Shown: positions 55,941 to 64,000 of the stretch, one piece after another
How the letters are laid out: every line of letters starts with the position of its first letter
Position numbering within the stretch: position 1 is the first letter of the stretch
Source: Dugong dugon
Lineage: Eukaryota > Chordata > Mammalia > Sirenia > Dugongidae
Assembly (NCBI GenBank): GCA_030035585.1
Contig: CM057461.1
Coordinates: 4,290,501 to 4,354,500, forward strand
Length of the DNA stretch: 64,000 nucleotides
Direction: 5' to 3'
Position numbers and translations under genes: made by a program
The notes under the pieces: generated by a model
The model's input: the letters and a program-made list of their open reading frames with translations, nothing else
Told to the model about the DNA's origin: nothing
The model's database searches: none

Positions 55941-56835
55941 GTGGAGAAGCGGCCCCCAGGCCACAAACAGGTAGAAAAGCAAAGTCGGGGCTGTGGGCCA
56001 GAGGCCAGCGGACCCCACAGGGCAGGCACGCAGGTGCCAAGACATGATGAAGCCGCTGAGCACTCGCAGCTCTGCGTCCGAGTCCCTGCCGGCAACTGTG
56101 CCCAGGTCAGCAGCTCCTTGACTCAGCTGACTCAGGAAACAGTTATCCCAGCATCAAGGCTGCCTACGACCATGTTTGCCTGCCAAGGGGAAGTGGAAAG
56201 GTATTTGGTGGCACTTCTTCTTGGCTGCAGTGAAATCCCCAGAGCTGGTGATTACAACAAGGCAAAAATTTCACCTGCGGATGGATCTGAACTTCCAAGA
56301 AATAATGGAACCAAACAACACTAGTAATAACAATACAACTGAGTGATATACTGAAAACAACTGTATCATGTATGATAAATATATTTATTAAGTTGCATAA
56401 GCCACAGCTTCTACCCTCAACTTGGTTCTTAGCAGATTTCATTTTGAGGCTGCCAGCTAATCAATGTCAAAGTCAGCTGTGTCCCGCTCGTTAGGTGATC
56501 TGCATCGCCACGCTGCCCATCCAAATGGCCTGTGTTAACTAATGGAAATGCAAGACCAGGTCCGTTCCAGACGGGACTTTGAGGGCCCTGCAGACGGTTG
56601 ACCAGCTACTATCCCCTAGCCTGACTTTCAATCTGTAAGTCTTATCCTTGCAGCCATTATGGTTAAATGAACTAGGAAGTGGGAGAACACGGCTGGGTCT
56701 GTGTCTACGGCTACATATTCCTCAGCTGCACAGATTGCTCCAGCCAAGAATGGGAAGGGATCACACCCGGGCTACTTCATAGAAAAGACCTCTTTCCATA
56801 ACATGTGTGATGGGACAAAGGTGGCTTGGCAGATG
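55941..56835. other. Unassigned sequence, candidate conserved element
   Basis: No transposon recognised. 56340-56700 is A/T-rich and unbroken by repeats. It is a candidate for conserved non-coding DNA, but I cannot test this without an alignment. Confidence 0.3.
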
Positions 56836-57180
56836 GAGGGTAGGTGTGGCAGGCAGGGGGTGTGGCAGGCAGGGGGTGTGGCAGGCAGGGGGTGTGGCAG
56901 GCAGGGGTGAGTGGGGCAGGCAGGGGGTGTGGCAGGCAGGGGGTGTGGCAGGCAGAGGTGAGTGGGGCAGGGAGGAGGGCACAGCACAGAGGTGGGCAGG
57001 GCAGAGAGGGGCCTGGCAGGCAGAGGGTGGGCAGGGCAGACAGGCAGGTAGCAGAAAAAGGGCAGGTATAGGTGGGTGGGGCAGGTATAGGTGGGTGGGG
57101 CAGGCAGAGGCAGCGTGGTGGGCGGAGGGTCGGCATGGTAGGAGGAGGCGGGCAGGGCAGACAGGTGGGGAGGGCCATCT
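56836..57180. repeat. GGCAGGCAGGGGGTGT minisatellite
   Basis: Units of 16-18 bp (GTGTGGCAGGCAGGGG) repeat about six times, then degenerate into GGGCAGGC/GAGGTGAGTGGGGCAG mixtures. G runs recur often enough for G4 formation. Long frames (Gly/Arg/Gln-rich on plus, Pro/Cys/Leu-rich on minus) are artefacts. Confidence 0.93.
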
Positions 57181-57303
57181 GCCAGGACTGGATTCAAATC
57201 CCTCTTGAAGCCTCGTCTTTCTACACAAGTTCCCGTGAGCCAGTTAATCAGCTCCTGACCCTCTGACCCTTCCCACTCAAGGGTTTAGAGGAAGATTAAA
57301 CAA

Positions 57304-57505
57304 AATGGAGTCTCTGGGTGTCACAAATGGTTAAGCGTTCAACTACTGACCGAAAGGTTGGAGGTTCGAATCCACCCAGGGGTGCCTCGCAAGTAAGGCC
57401 TGGCAATCTACTAAAAGATCACAGCCACTGAAAACCCTATTAGGGCAGTTCTACTCTGACACACACAGCATCACCAGGATGCGGAATCGACTCCACAGCA
57501 ATGGT
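57304..57505 (+). mobile_element. AfroSINE, type B-like
   Basis: 'atggagtctctgggtgtcac', B box GGTTCGAATCC, 'caatctactaaaagatcac' in the body and tail 'gcggaatcgactccacagc'. It joins tail to tail with the next SINE. Confidence 0.9.
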
Positions 57506-57692
57506 AACCCAGTGCTGTGGAGTCAATAACAACCCCACGTGTGACAGAGCAGAACTGTCCCATAGGGTTTCCAAGGCTGTAATCTTTACAGTAGACTGCC
57601 ACACCTTTCTCCCGTGGAGCGGCTGGTGGGTTCGAACCACTCACCTTTTGGTTCGCAGCCAAATGCTTAACCACTGCACCACCTGACTCCTT
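57506..57692 (-). mobile_element. AfroSINE, type A
   Basis: 'cagtgctgtggagtcaataa' at the left, 'aaggctgtaatctttacag' in the middle, 'cttaaccactgcaccacctg' at the right. Confidence 0.92.
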
Positions 57693-58565
57693 TCACAGCT
57701 ACTGTACTGGCAAGTAAAACGAAGCTCAGTGACTCAGCGTAACACAGTCAACAATAAACATTGTCCTTCCAGCCACTGACCCATTCACCAGGCTGCCAGC
57801 TCTGTGAGGGACAGTGACCTTGGCGTCCTGGATGAATCTTAAGTAAAATGTGGATGGACATAATGTTTTGGCTTGCTTGGCTCACACATCCTCGTCCAAC
57901 CTCTAATTTCTCAGTAAAGAAACATCATGACACATGGAAATTGCTCCAGTCTTCCCACAAGGTTCCTTCTCCATGAGGTTTCGAATGGGCACCCACAGGC
58001 ACCTCCAGCCCAGACCTCTCTCTGTGTTTTGGTCACAAGGCGCTTTTCCTCTTCCTTTTCAAGGTTGGCGTGGCAGAGACTGTCGGTGACCGCCCAACAG
58101 CCATTCCCCCCTTCCGCCTTACCTGTTCTTCCTCTGGGTAGCAATGCATCTACTTAAACAAAGGAACAAAACAAAAACTACATTTCCCAGCCCCCCTTGC
58201 AGCTGATAAGACCACCTGATATCCTTCAGCCAAGGACCAGGAAGTGGAAGCCGCCTGGTGGGGCGCCTGGGAAAGCCCCGTGTGGTAACTTGTGGTACAC
58301 ACCCTCTGCCTTTCCCCACCCCCTTCTTCCTCCAGCTGGAAGTGTGCTCACTGCCGGATGTGGGGAAGCCATCCTGCAATCAGGGGTTAGCAAGAGCACA
58401 CGGCGCCCTCAGCCCCAACAGGGGAGCCGTGTGCAAGTCTGGGCCTCTGGACAAAGGAGAAACCCCACCTACTTTCAGCCACTGCTATTAGGTTTACTTG
58501 TACTTGAGGCCAAAGCAACCCCTCACTGAAAAACTTGCCAATACTTAAAAACCACATCTCACATA
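57693..58565. other. Unassigned non-coding sequence
   Basis: No repeat or supported gene. Confidence 0.4.
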
Positions 58566-58714
58566 TCCATTGCTGTCAAGTCGATTCGGACTCACAGCGA
58601 CCTTATAGGACAGAGCAGAACTGCCCCATAGGGTTTCCAAGGAGCAGCTGGTGGATTCAAACTGCCAATCTTTCGGTTAGCAGCCAAGCTCTTACCCACT
58701 GGGCCACCAGGGCT
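58566..58714 (-). mobile_element. AfroSINE, type C
   Basis: 'ccattgctgtcaagtcgatt', 'agggtttccaaggagcagc' and 'cttacccactgggccaccag'. Flanks TCTCACAT and TTTCACAT may be a decayed duplication. Confidence 0.92.
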
Positions 58715-58761
58715 CCACACATTTCACATAGAGATCTGAATTTCCAGCATAGCTTTTAAAA

Positions 58762-58860
58762 TAGGATGATCTGGCCCTGGCCCACCTCCCCACACGCACG
58801 GCAGTAAGGAGCTTTACCCTGGCTCTGTACCCCCTGCTGCACATCACCCGGCCCAATCCA
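58762..58860. mobile_element. L2-like fragment
   Basis: 'gatgatctggccctggccca' followed by 'cctccccacacgcac' fits a common L2 segment. Confidence 0.5.
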
Positions 58861-59029
58861 CCTGCTTGCAGGAAGACTGCTGGCTGCTGTGGGCTCTGGA
58901 GTTCAGAGCCGCATGCTAAATAGAGTTATGCTGTGGTTGTTGGGCACCATCGAGTCAATTCTGACTCAGTGACCTCATGTGACAGAGTAGAACTGCCTCA
59001 TAGGGTTTTCTAGGCTGTAATTTTTACAG

Positions 59030-59488
59030 AAGGAGCCCTGGTGGCACAGTGGTAAAGTTCTTAGCTGCTAACCAAAAGATCAGAAGTGTGACGCCACCAG
59101 TAACTCCACTGGAGAAAGACCTAGTGATCTGCTTCTATAGTTGTGGTTGTTGTTGTGCGTTGTTGCTGGGTGCTGTCAAGTTGCTTCCGACTCATAGAAA
59201 CCCCATGTATAACAGAACAAAACTTGCCTGGTCCTGTGCCATCCTCACAAACGTTGCTATGTCTGAGCCCATTGTTGCAGCCGCTGTGTCAATCCATCTC
59301 CTTGAAGGTCTTCCTCTTTCTCGCTGAGCTTCTACTTTACCAAACATGATGTCCTTCTCTGGGGACCGGTCCCCCCTGATAACATGCCATAAAGATTACA
59401 GCCTTGGAAATTCTATGGGGCAGTTCTACTCTGTCTTATAGGATTGCTATGAGTTGGAATTGACTCGATGGCACAGGTCTGGGTTTTG
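59030..59488 (+). mobile_element. AfroSINE, type A, nested and itself split
   Basis: The head half lies at 59030-59142 ('aaggagccctggtggcacag') and the tail half at 59389-59488 (CATAAAGATTACAGCC, 'gaattgactcgatggcaca'). It sits at the TAATTTTTACAG site of the host SINE. About 120 bp of unrelated A-rich sequence (59489-59611) lie between its end and the resumed host. Confidence 0.9.
59143..59388 (-). mobile_element. RTE 3' end, nested in AfroSINE
   Basis: 'gttgttgctgggtgctgtc', 'aacagaacaaaacttgcc', 'cagccgctgtgtcaatcc' and 'cctgataacatg' are the RTE 3' terminus in reverse. The SINE resumes at once with CCATAAAG; its left flank ends in CTATAG. Confidence 0.9.
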
Positions 59489-59739
59489 AAATTCTTATAC
59501 ACAATGCCTCCTTCACAAAAAAAGGGAAAAAAAAGGACTCATTACTTACTGAGTACTTTTAAGCTGATTCTTACCCACAATACTATTCTAAGTGTTTCTG
59601 GTTTGGTTGACTACAGGAGCAGACCGCCAGGTCTTTCTCCTTCGAAGCCACTGGGTGAGTTCGAACCACCAACCTTTCAGTAACAGCCGAGTGTTCAACC
59701 ACAGCACCTCCAGCAATCCTTAAATAGAGTTACACCCAT

Positions 59740-59915
59740 AAACCCACTGCCGTAGAGTCGGTTCTGACTCATAGCGACGCTATAGGGTTTCCAAGGCTAT
59801 AATCTTTATGGAAGCAGGCTACTACGTCTTTCTCCCACGGAGTGGCTGATGGGTTCAAACCACTGACCTTTCAATTAGCAGTCCAGCACTTAACCGCTGT
59901 GCCGCCAGGGCTTCT
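59740..59915 (-). mobile_element. AfroSINE, type A
   Basis: 'actgccgtagagtcggttc', a small deletion in the tail, 'aggctataatctttatgg', and 'cacttaaccgctgtgccgcc' at the right. Confidence 0.92.
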
Positions 59916-60640
59916 TAAACACAGTTAAACAGTAGATGGGAATAGATTCCAGCTCTTGAAAAATTCCTTAATTCTCTAATTCACCTTCTAAGACATATAC
60001 TGGTTAAATTGTCTTTCCTTTTGCCTCCATTCCTTAAAGGATGCTGTAGTTGAAGCATGGGAAGGGGCCTGCAACATTCACACTCTCTACACTCCACACC
60101 CTGCTGCAGCTGCTGTGGTCCCGCCACAAGACCACAACATCTAAATGCCTGTCTACATCTCCCCACACAGGCTCCCCTCCCTACAAGAGTTCTACAATAC
60201 GCTTGTAAAGACAACAAACTCGGAAGAGTTCAACAAGCCAAATAAATGTACACTCAAACCTCATGTCAAGATGACCAGTGTGCTATCCCAGAATGATCAG
60301 ACCAGAAGGAATGACTTGGAGAAAGTGGGGGGACTCTAGCAGGATTCTTCTCACAGGGCTGGGGAAGGAGAGGGCCTGGGAGAGAGCCTCTGAAGAGGCT
60401 GGATGGAACCAGGGCTGAGAGATGGAGGAGGAGGAAGGATGTGGGGGTAGAAATGGCTCAGGCAAGATGGCGGTGATGGGAACACATGGGAGAGGTCAGG
60501 AGGCCAGGGCTGAGTGGGAAGGGACTATTACAGCCAGCCGGTCCAGAGCAGGCTGCAGCTGCCTCCCAGAAAAGCAAACACAGAATCCTCTTCCTCCTCA
60601 CTTCCCAAGGCAGACTCTGTGCCTGTGTTATTCTGAGCCA
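59916..60640. other. Unassigned non-coding sequence
   Basis: No repeat or supported gene. Confidence 0.4.
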
Positions 60641-60830
60641 CTGGTAGGCATGGTCACCTTGACTTTCTTGCCCCCTCAGGTTGGGATACCTCTTACCCAC
60701 ATTCTACAGATGAGGAAAACAATTTCAAGAGGCCGAGAAGCTTGGCCAAGACCCAGAGCCAGGAGAGGTGGGGCTGGGAGTGGATCACTGTCTCTGTCAC
60801 CTGGCTCCAGTGCTCTCCAACTTTATTAAC
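60641..60830 (-). mobile_element. MIR-like fragment
   Basis: 'cattctacagatgaggaaaac' and 'gcttggccaagacccagagcc', antisense layout. Confidence 0.7.
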
Positions 60831-60877
60831 AGAAGATGGGCTTATCTCAAGGTCATCAGAGAATGTATGAGGAGGGG

Positions 60878-61079
60878 TGGTTGTTGTGCACCCATCCCAT
60901 TGATTCCATCTCAGAGCCCATGTGACAACAGAGTAGAACTGTCTCACGGAGTTTTCTAGGCTGTAATCTTTACTGGAGCAGATCTTCAGGTCTTTCTCCT
61001 GCAGAGCTGCTGGGTGGGTTCGAACCACCAACCTTTCTGTTAGCAGCCCAGGGCTTAACCATTGTGCCATCAGGGCTCT
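60878..61079 (-). mobile_element. AfroSINE, type A
   Basis: 'gttgtgcacccatcccattg', 'taggctgtaatctttactgg' and 'gcttaaccattgtgccatc'. Confidence 0.93.
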
Positions 61080-61129
61080 TTGTGTGACAGTAGCTCTGAA
61101 TAGCTATGAAACCAACAATCAGTAAAGTT

Positions 61130-61300
61130 CACTATTACAGACAATAGCTCAGTCATCTTCTTCTACCCTGGAGAAACTGACAGTGTCTACCACCATTTTA
61201 CATAAAGGAAACTGGTTCAGAGAGCAGCAGTGACTTGCCCAAGATCACACAAGTGGAGCTGAGGCTTGGGACTCCTCCATCCAACTCCAGGCAGAGAATT
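61130..61300 (-). mobile_element. MIR fragment
   Basis: 'accattttacataaaggaaactg', 'gacttgcccaagatcacaca' and 'ggcttgggactcctccatcc'. Confidence 0.8.
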
Positions 61301-61504
61301 TCCTCATGTCATTACTCCCACAGAACCACCCAGCCAAGGGCTGAGCATGGTACCCTACAGGGTTTCTGAAAAAGTGTACTGAATTAAGTTAATCTTGTAT
61401 GAGTAAGACATTATTTAGACTTAGGTGTCCTCCCCTCCAGAAGGTGAGGTGATCAGACCGGGGTGGGGTGGGAGAGCCAAGGGTCCCCTCCAGCCAGAGC
61501 ACTC

Positions 61505-61677
61505 CTTAAAACCAAAGAACAATCCCGTTCCCACTGAGTCAATTCTGACTCATGGCGACCCTACAGGACAGAGCAGAACTACCCCATAGGGTTATCCAAG
61601 GAGCGGCTGGTGGACTCGAACTGCTGACCTTTTGGTTAGCAGCCGAACTCTTAACCACTGTGCCACCAGGGCTCCTG
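61505..61677 (-). mobile_element. AfroSINE, type C
   Basis: A-rich left edge, 'actgagtcaattctgactc', and head complement 'cttaaccactgtgccaccag'. The duplication GAGCACTC is perfect (61497-61504 and 61678-61685). Confidence 0.94.
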
Positions 61678-61734
61678 GAGCACTCTAGGACTATGTAAAG
61701 CACATGCTTGTATACTTGTTTAATTAACAAACAA

Positions 61735-61855
61735 CCTTTGGAACAGAGAACCACCAAGTGCCAGCACAATGCCAGTGCTGGTGACACAGATAAGAACCAG
61801 ACAGACAAGGCCCTGCCCCCAGGGAGCATCCAGGCCACAGTGCAGTCCAACACAG
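61735..61855. mobile_element. L2-like fragment
   Basis: 'ccaagtgccagcacaatgcc' and 'aagaaccagacagacaaggc' match an L2 motif series. Confidence 0.5.
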
Positions 61856-61882
61856 CTGAAGGCAAGGATGGAATATTCTAGG

Positions 61883-62022
61883 ACTGCACTACCCAACATG
61901 GCAGCCACCAGCCACATGTGGCTACTGAGCACTTAAAAAGTGGCTAGTAGAACTGAACTTTTAATTTAGATTTACGTTGTCCCAAGGAGCTAAGTGGCTA
62001 TTGTATTAGACAGCGTAGGTCT
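61883..62022. mobile_element. hAT-Charlie MITE (MER3/MER58-like)
   Basis: Ends 'actgcactacccaacatgg' and 'attagacagcgtaggtc' form an imperfect inverted pair. 'agccacatgtggctactgag' lies inside. The family name is uncertain. Confidence 0.65.
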
Positions 62023-62065
62023 AGAAGGAGAAGCAGACAATAAAGATAGTCAGGTAAGTGTGATC

Positions 62066-62269
62066 TTGTTGTTGTGTGCTGTCAAGTCGATTCTAACTCA
62101 TAGCGACCCTATGTGACAGAGCAGAACTGCACCATAGGGTTTTCCAGGCTGTAATCTTTAGGCGAGCAGATCGCCACGCCTCCTTTCTCCTGTGGAGCTG
62201 CTGGGTGGTTCAAACCATCAACCTTTTGGTTAGTAGCTGAATGCTTAACTGTTGCACCACCAGGGCTCC
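62066..62269 (-). mobile_element. AfroSINE, type A
   Basis: 'gttgttgtgtgctgtcaagt', 'ccaggctgtaatctttagg' and 'cttaactgttgcaccacc'. The flanks (TAGTCAGGTAAGTG... / TAGTCAAATGAG...) are similar but not identical. Confidence 0.93.
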
Positions 62270-62284
62270 TAGTCAAATGAGATC

Positions 62285-62973
62285 ATTTCAAAGAATGATA
62301 AGTGAGGTGAAGGAGGAAGGGTGATGTGACCCAGAGAAGCACAGGGTGGGGCTGGGGTCAGCTGTGGTGTTGGCTTCATGGTGTCTTCTAAGGTTCTAAT
62401 GCTCAACAGCCATGCAGGGTACCTGGGACAGTCCCAAGGACAGAGCCGCCCACTGTCATTGCTTTCTGCATTGGGTGAGGGTGAGAAGGGAGCAGGGAAC
62501 AGAAATTTCAAACGCAACCATTCCCTTTCTATAATGAAATGCAATACTTCCATAATCAGGGAAAAAAAAAACTTGTATTATTTTTTAAAGCCTCCAGCTT
62601 TATTTTTAATAACCCCGAGGAAGCTGACAAGGTAATTACTGCATAGCTCTGCTGCTAATTAAGCCATGTAGACACTCTACAAGGGGCCAGAGGGAGGCTC
62701 CCCCAGAACTGAGACTCGGAAGTAAGGCTGTGTTCGAGGAACAAAACTAGTAAGAGCCGCTCAGAGAAAGATGGCTCCTGCCAGCCCTCCTGACCCACCT
62801 TGGCAGCCCTGCAGTGGCAGTGAGCGGCGACCAGTGGTACCCATGGGAGGTGGGAGGCAGGGGCACAAATATTAAAGGAGTAGAAATAAGGGCACCACAG
62901 GAGAGATGAGAGGAACACCGAGAGGTGATGTCCAGATCTCAAAACCAAGTTAAGTTTGCATTTGATCCAAAGC
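62285..62973. other. Unassigned sequence, candidate conserved element
   Basis: No transposon recognised. 62560-62670 is A/T-rich with TAATTA and GCTAATTAAGCC-like homeodomain-type motifs. No supported exon. Confidence 0.3.
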
Positions 62974-63065
62974 GCTGTTATTGGGTGCCATCAAGCCAAT
63001 TCTGATACATAGTGACCCCATGTGACAGAGTAGGACTGCCCCATAGGGTTTCCTATGCTGTAATC
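62974..63065 (-). mobile_element. AfroSINE, type A, tail half only
   Basis: 'tgggtgccatcaagccaatt' to 'atgctgtaatctttatgg'. It stops exactly where the next SINE begins and does not resume beyond it. Confidence 0.88.
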
Positions 63066-63268
63066 TTTATGGAAGGAGCCCTGGTGGTGCAGTGGTTAAG
63101 AACTCGGCTGCTAACTGAAAGGTTGGTGGTTGGAACCCACCAGCTGCTCTGTGGGAGAAAGATGCAGCAGACTGCTTCCACAGATATTCACAGCCTTGGA
63201 AAGCCTATGGGGAAGATTTATTCTGTCCTACTGGGTCACTATGAGTCAAAATCGACTCGACGGCAAGG
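63066..63268 (+). mobile_element. AfroSINE, type A
   Basis: Starts GGAGCCCTGGTGGTGCAGTG, has the B box region 'gttggaacccaccagc' and 'cttccacagatattcacagc' in the body, and ends 'aatcgactcgacggcaag'. Confidence 0.93.
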
Positions 63269-63629
63269 GGAACAGAACAAGAAGATGCTCGCGCTCACTG
63301 GCAGTCAAGGAACCACAAATGAGCCCAACGAGACACCATTAGTCACAGACTAATGAGGATTTCAGGTGTGAGTAAGGGTTTGGGGAAAGGACATTAGAAA
63401 ATATTCTGGAAGGAGTTTCAACTAGCACATTTCCAGGAGGGCACAAGTTGGTGACAGCTAGTATAATAAAAAAGGCGGGTTCCTGTCACCCCGACATCCA
63501 CTAGCTGCACTCTGTCCTGGAGGAACATACATGAGTAAGCATGAAGGGGCTTGTGCCCAGAAATCACTGAAATGTCCCTTACAAATGGTGAAAACTGGAA
63601 ACTACAGAATATCCATTGGCTACCCTGTG

Positions 63630-63813
63630 AGTCCCTGGATGGTACAAATGGTTAACACTCTGGGCTACTAACTGAAAGGTTGGAGGTTCAAGTCTACCTA
63701 GAGGCACCTTGGAAGAAAGGTCTGGTGATCTACTTCTGAAAAATCAGTCACTGAAAACCCTATGGAGCACAGTTCTACTCCATCACACATGGACTCGACA
63801 GCAACTGGATTTG
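63630..63813 (+). mobile_element. AfroSINE, type B
   Basis: Head 'gagtccctggatggtacaaa', 'gttcaagtctacctagagg', body CTTCTGAAAAATCAGTC, shortened tail 'ggactcgacagcaactgg'. Confidence 0.92.
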
Positions 63814-64000
63814 GGGAATTAAAAGAGGGAGATGGAGATATGCCAACATGGTTAGATCTTCAAGACCCAGTACTGAGCAAAAACATGGGTCGAAGAACAT
63901 TACATGTGGTGTATTACAACTTGTGTCCTATACACCATTTTCCAAGGACATAAATATGTAAGCATGCAGGGAAAGGTTCAGATGATCCCCACTAAGCTCA

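Larger units (their letters stand above)
58929..59720 (-). mobile_element. AfroSINE, type A, host of a nested stack
   Basis: The tail half lies at 58929-59029 ('ttgggcaccatcgagtcaat') and the head half at 59612-59720 ('gaccgccaggtctttctcc', 'caccaacctttcagtaacag'). A perfect 12-bp duplication TAAATAGAGTTA (58917-58928 and 59721-59732) shows that they are one insertion, split by about 580 bp. Confidence 0.93.

Noticed and set aside
56761..57228. Frames of 130-155 codons rich in Pro, Cys and His on minus
   Set aside because: They are translations of the GGCAGGCAGGGGGTGT minisatellite.

Overview
This window looks like non-coding nuclear DNA of an afrotherian mammal, most probably an elephant or close relative (manatee or hyrax cannot be excluded). 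The reason is its repeat content. About 40 tRNA-derived SINEs of the AfroSINE kind are scattered on both strands. They sit beside a BovB-like RTE LINE (RTE1 of afrotherians), two L1 3' ends that share one lineage-specific 3' UTR, solo LTRs of the ERVL-MaLR kind, and older eutherian repeats (MIR, L2, L1M, MER20, MER5-like). I see no protein-coding exon, rRNA or functional tRNA gene that I can defend. Nearly every longer open frame is explained by a repeat: RTE remnants at 35.4-38.0 kb, a 1.3 kb codon-periodic minisatellite at 9.7-11.0 kb, CA-rich arrays and purine-rich arrays.

Layout. 0-12 kb: RTE 3' fragment, an array of GTGAG-containing repeats (1.8-2.3 kb), MIRs, SINEs, two MaLR LTRs, an L1 fragment and a large CAC/GTC minisatellite. 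12-22 kb: an internally deleted RTE element carrying a purine minisatellite, a repeat-poor stretch (about 13.0-16.8 kb) with a MER5-like element, a full-length MER20, an L1M 3' end and a short interstitial telomere repeat. 22-34 kb: SINEs, LTR-like pieces, CA-rich arrays and an LTR ending in CT/TA microsatellite. 34-39 kb: the RTE core, with endonuclease and reverse transcriptase pseudogene, flanked by an inverted RTE 3' fragment and a SINE headed by a tRNA-Gly-like sequence. 39-49 kb: L1 3' ends, nested SINEs, an LTR holding two SINEs at one site, and a twin-primed RTE insertion. 49-64 kb: a hAT-like DNA transposon inside an AfroSINE, a MaLR LTR inside an RTE-derived element, a three-level nest and many further SINEs.

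SINE body types used below. Type A is long and carries CATAAAGATTACAGCC in its middle. Type B is long and carries CTTCTGAAAAATCAGCC. Type C is short: the tRNA-like head joins directly to GGAAACCCTATGG. All share a 3' tail (GGGTCGCTATGAGTCGGA followed by a TCGACTCGACGGCA-type end) with the RTE LINE, so RTE enzymes probably mobilised them.

The most interesting items are: (1) a 450-bp hAT-type element with long inverted repeats and an 8-bp target duplication inside an AfroSINE, which dates it to the afrotherian lineage; (2) repeated insertion of SINEs and an RTE copy into the same internal site of other AfroSINEs; (3) a clean twin-priming RTE insertion; (4) modular exchange between RTE-derived elements and SINE bodies.
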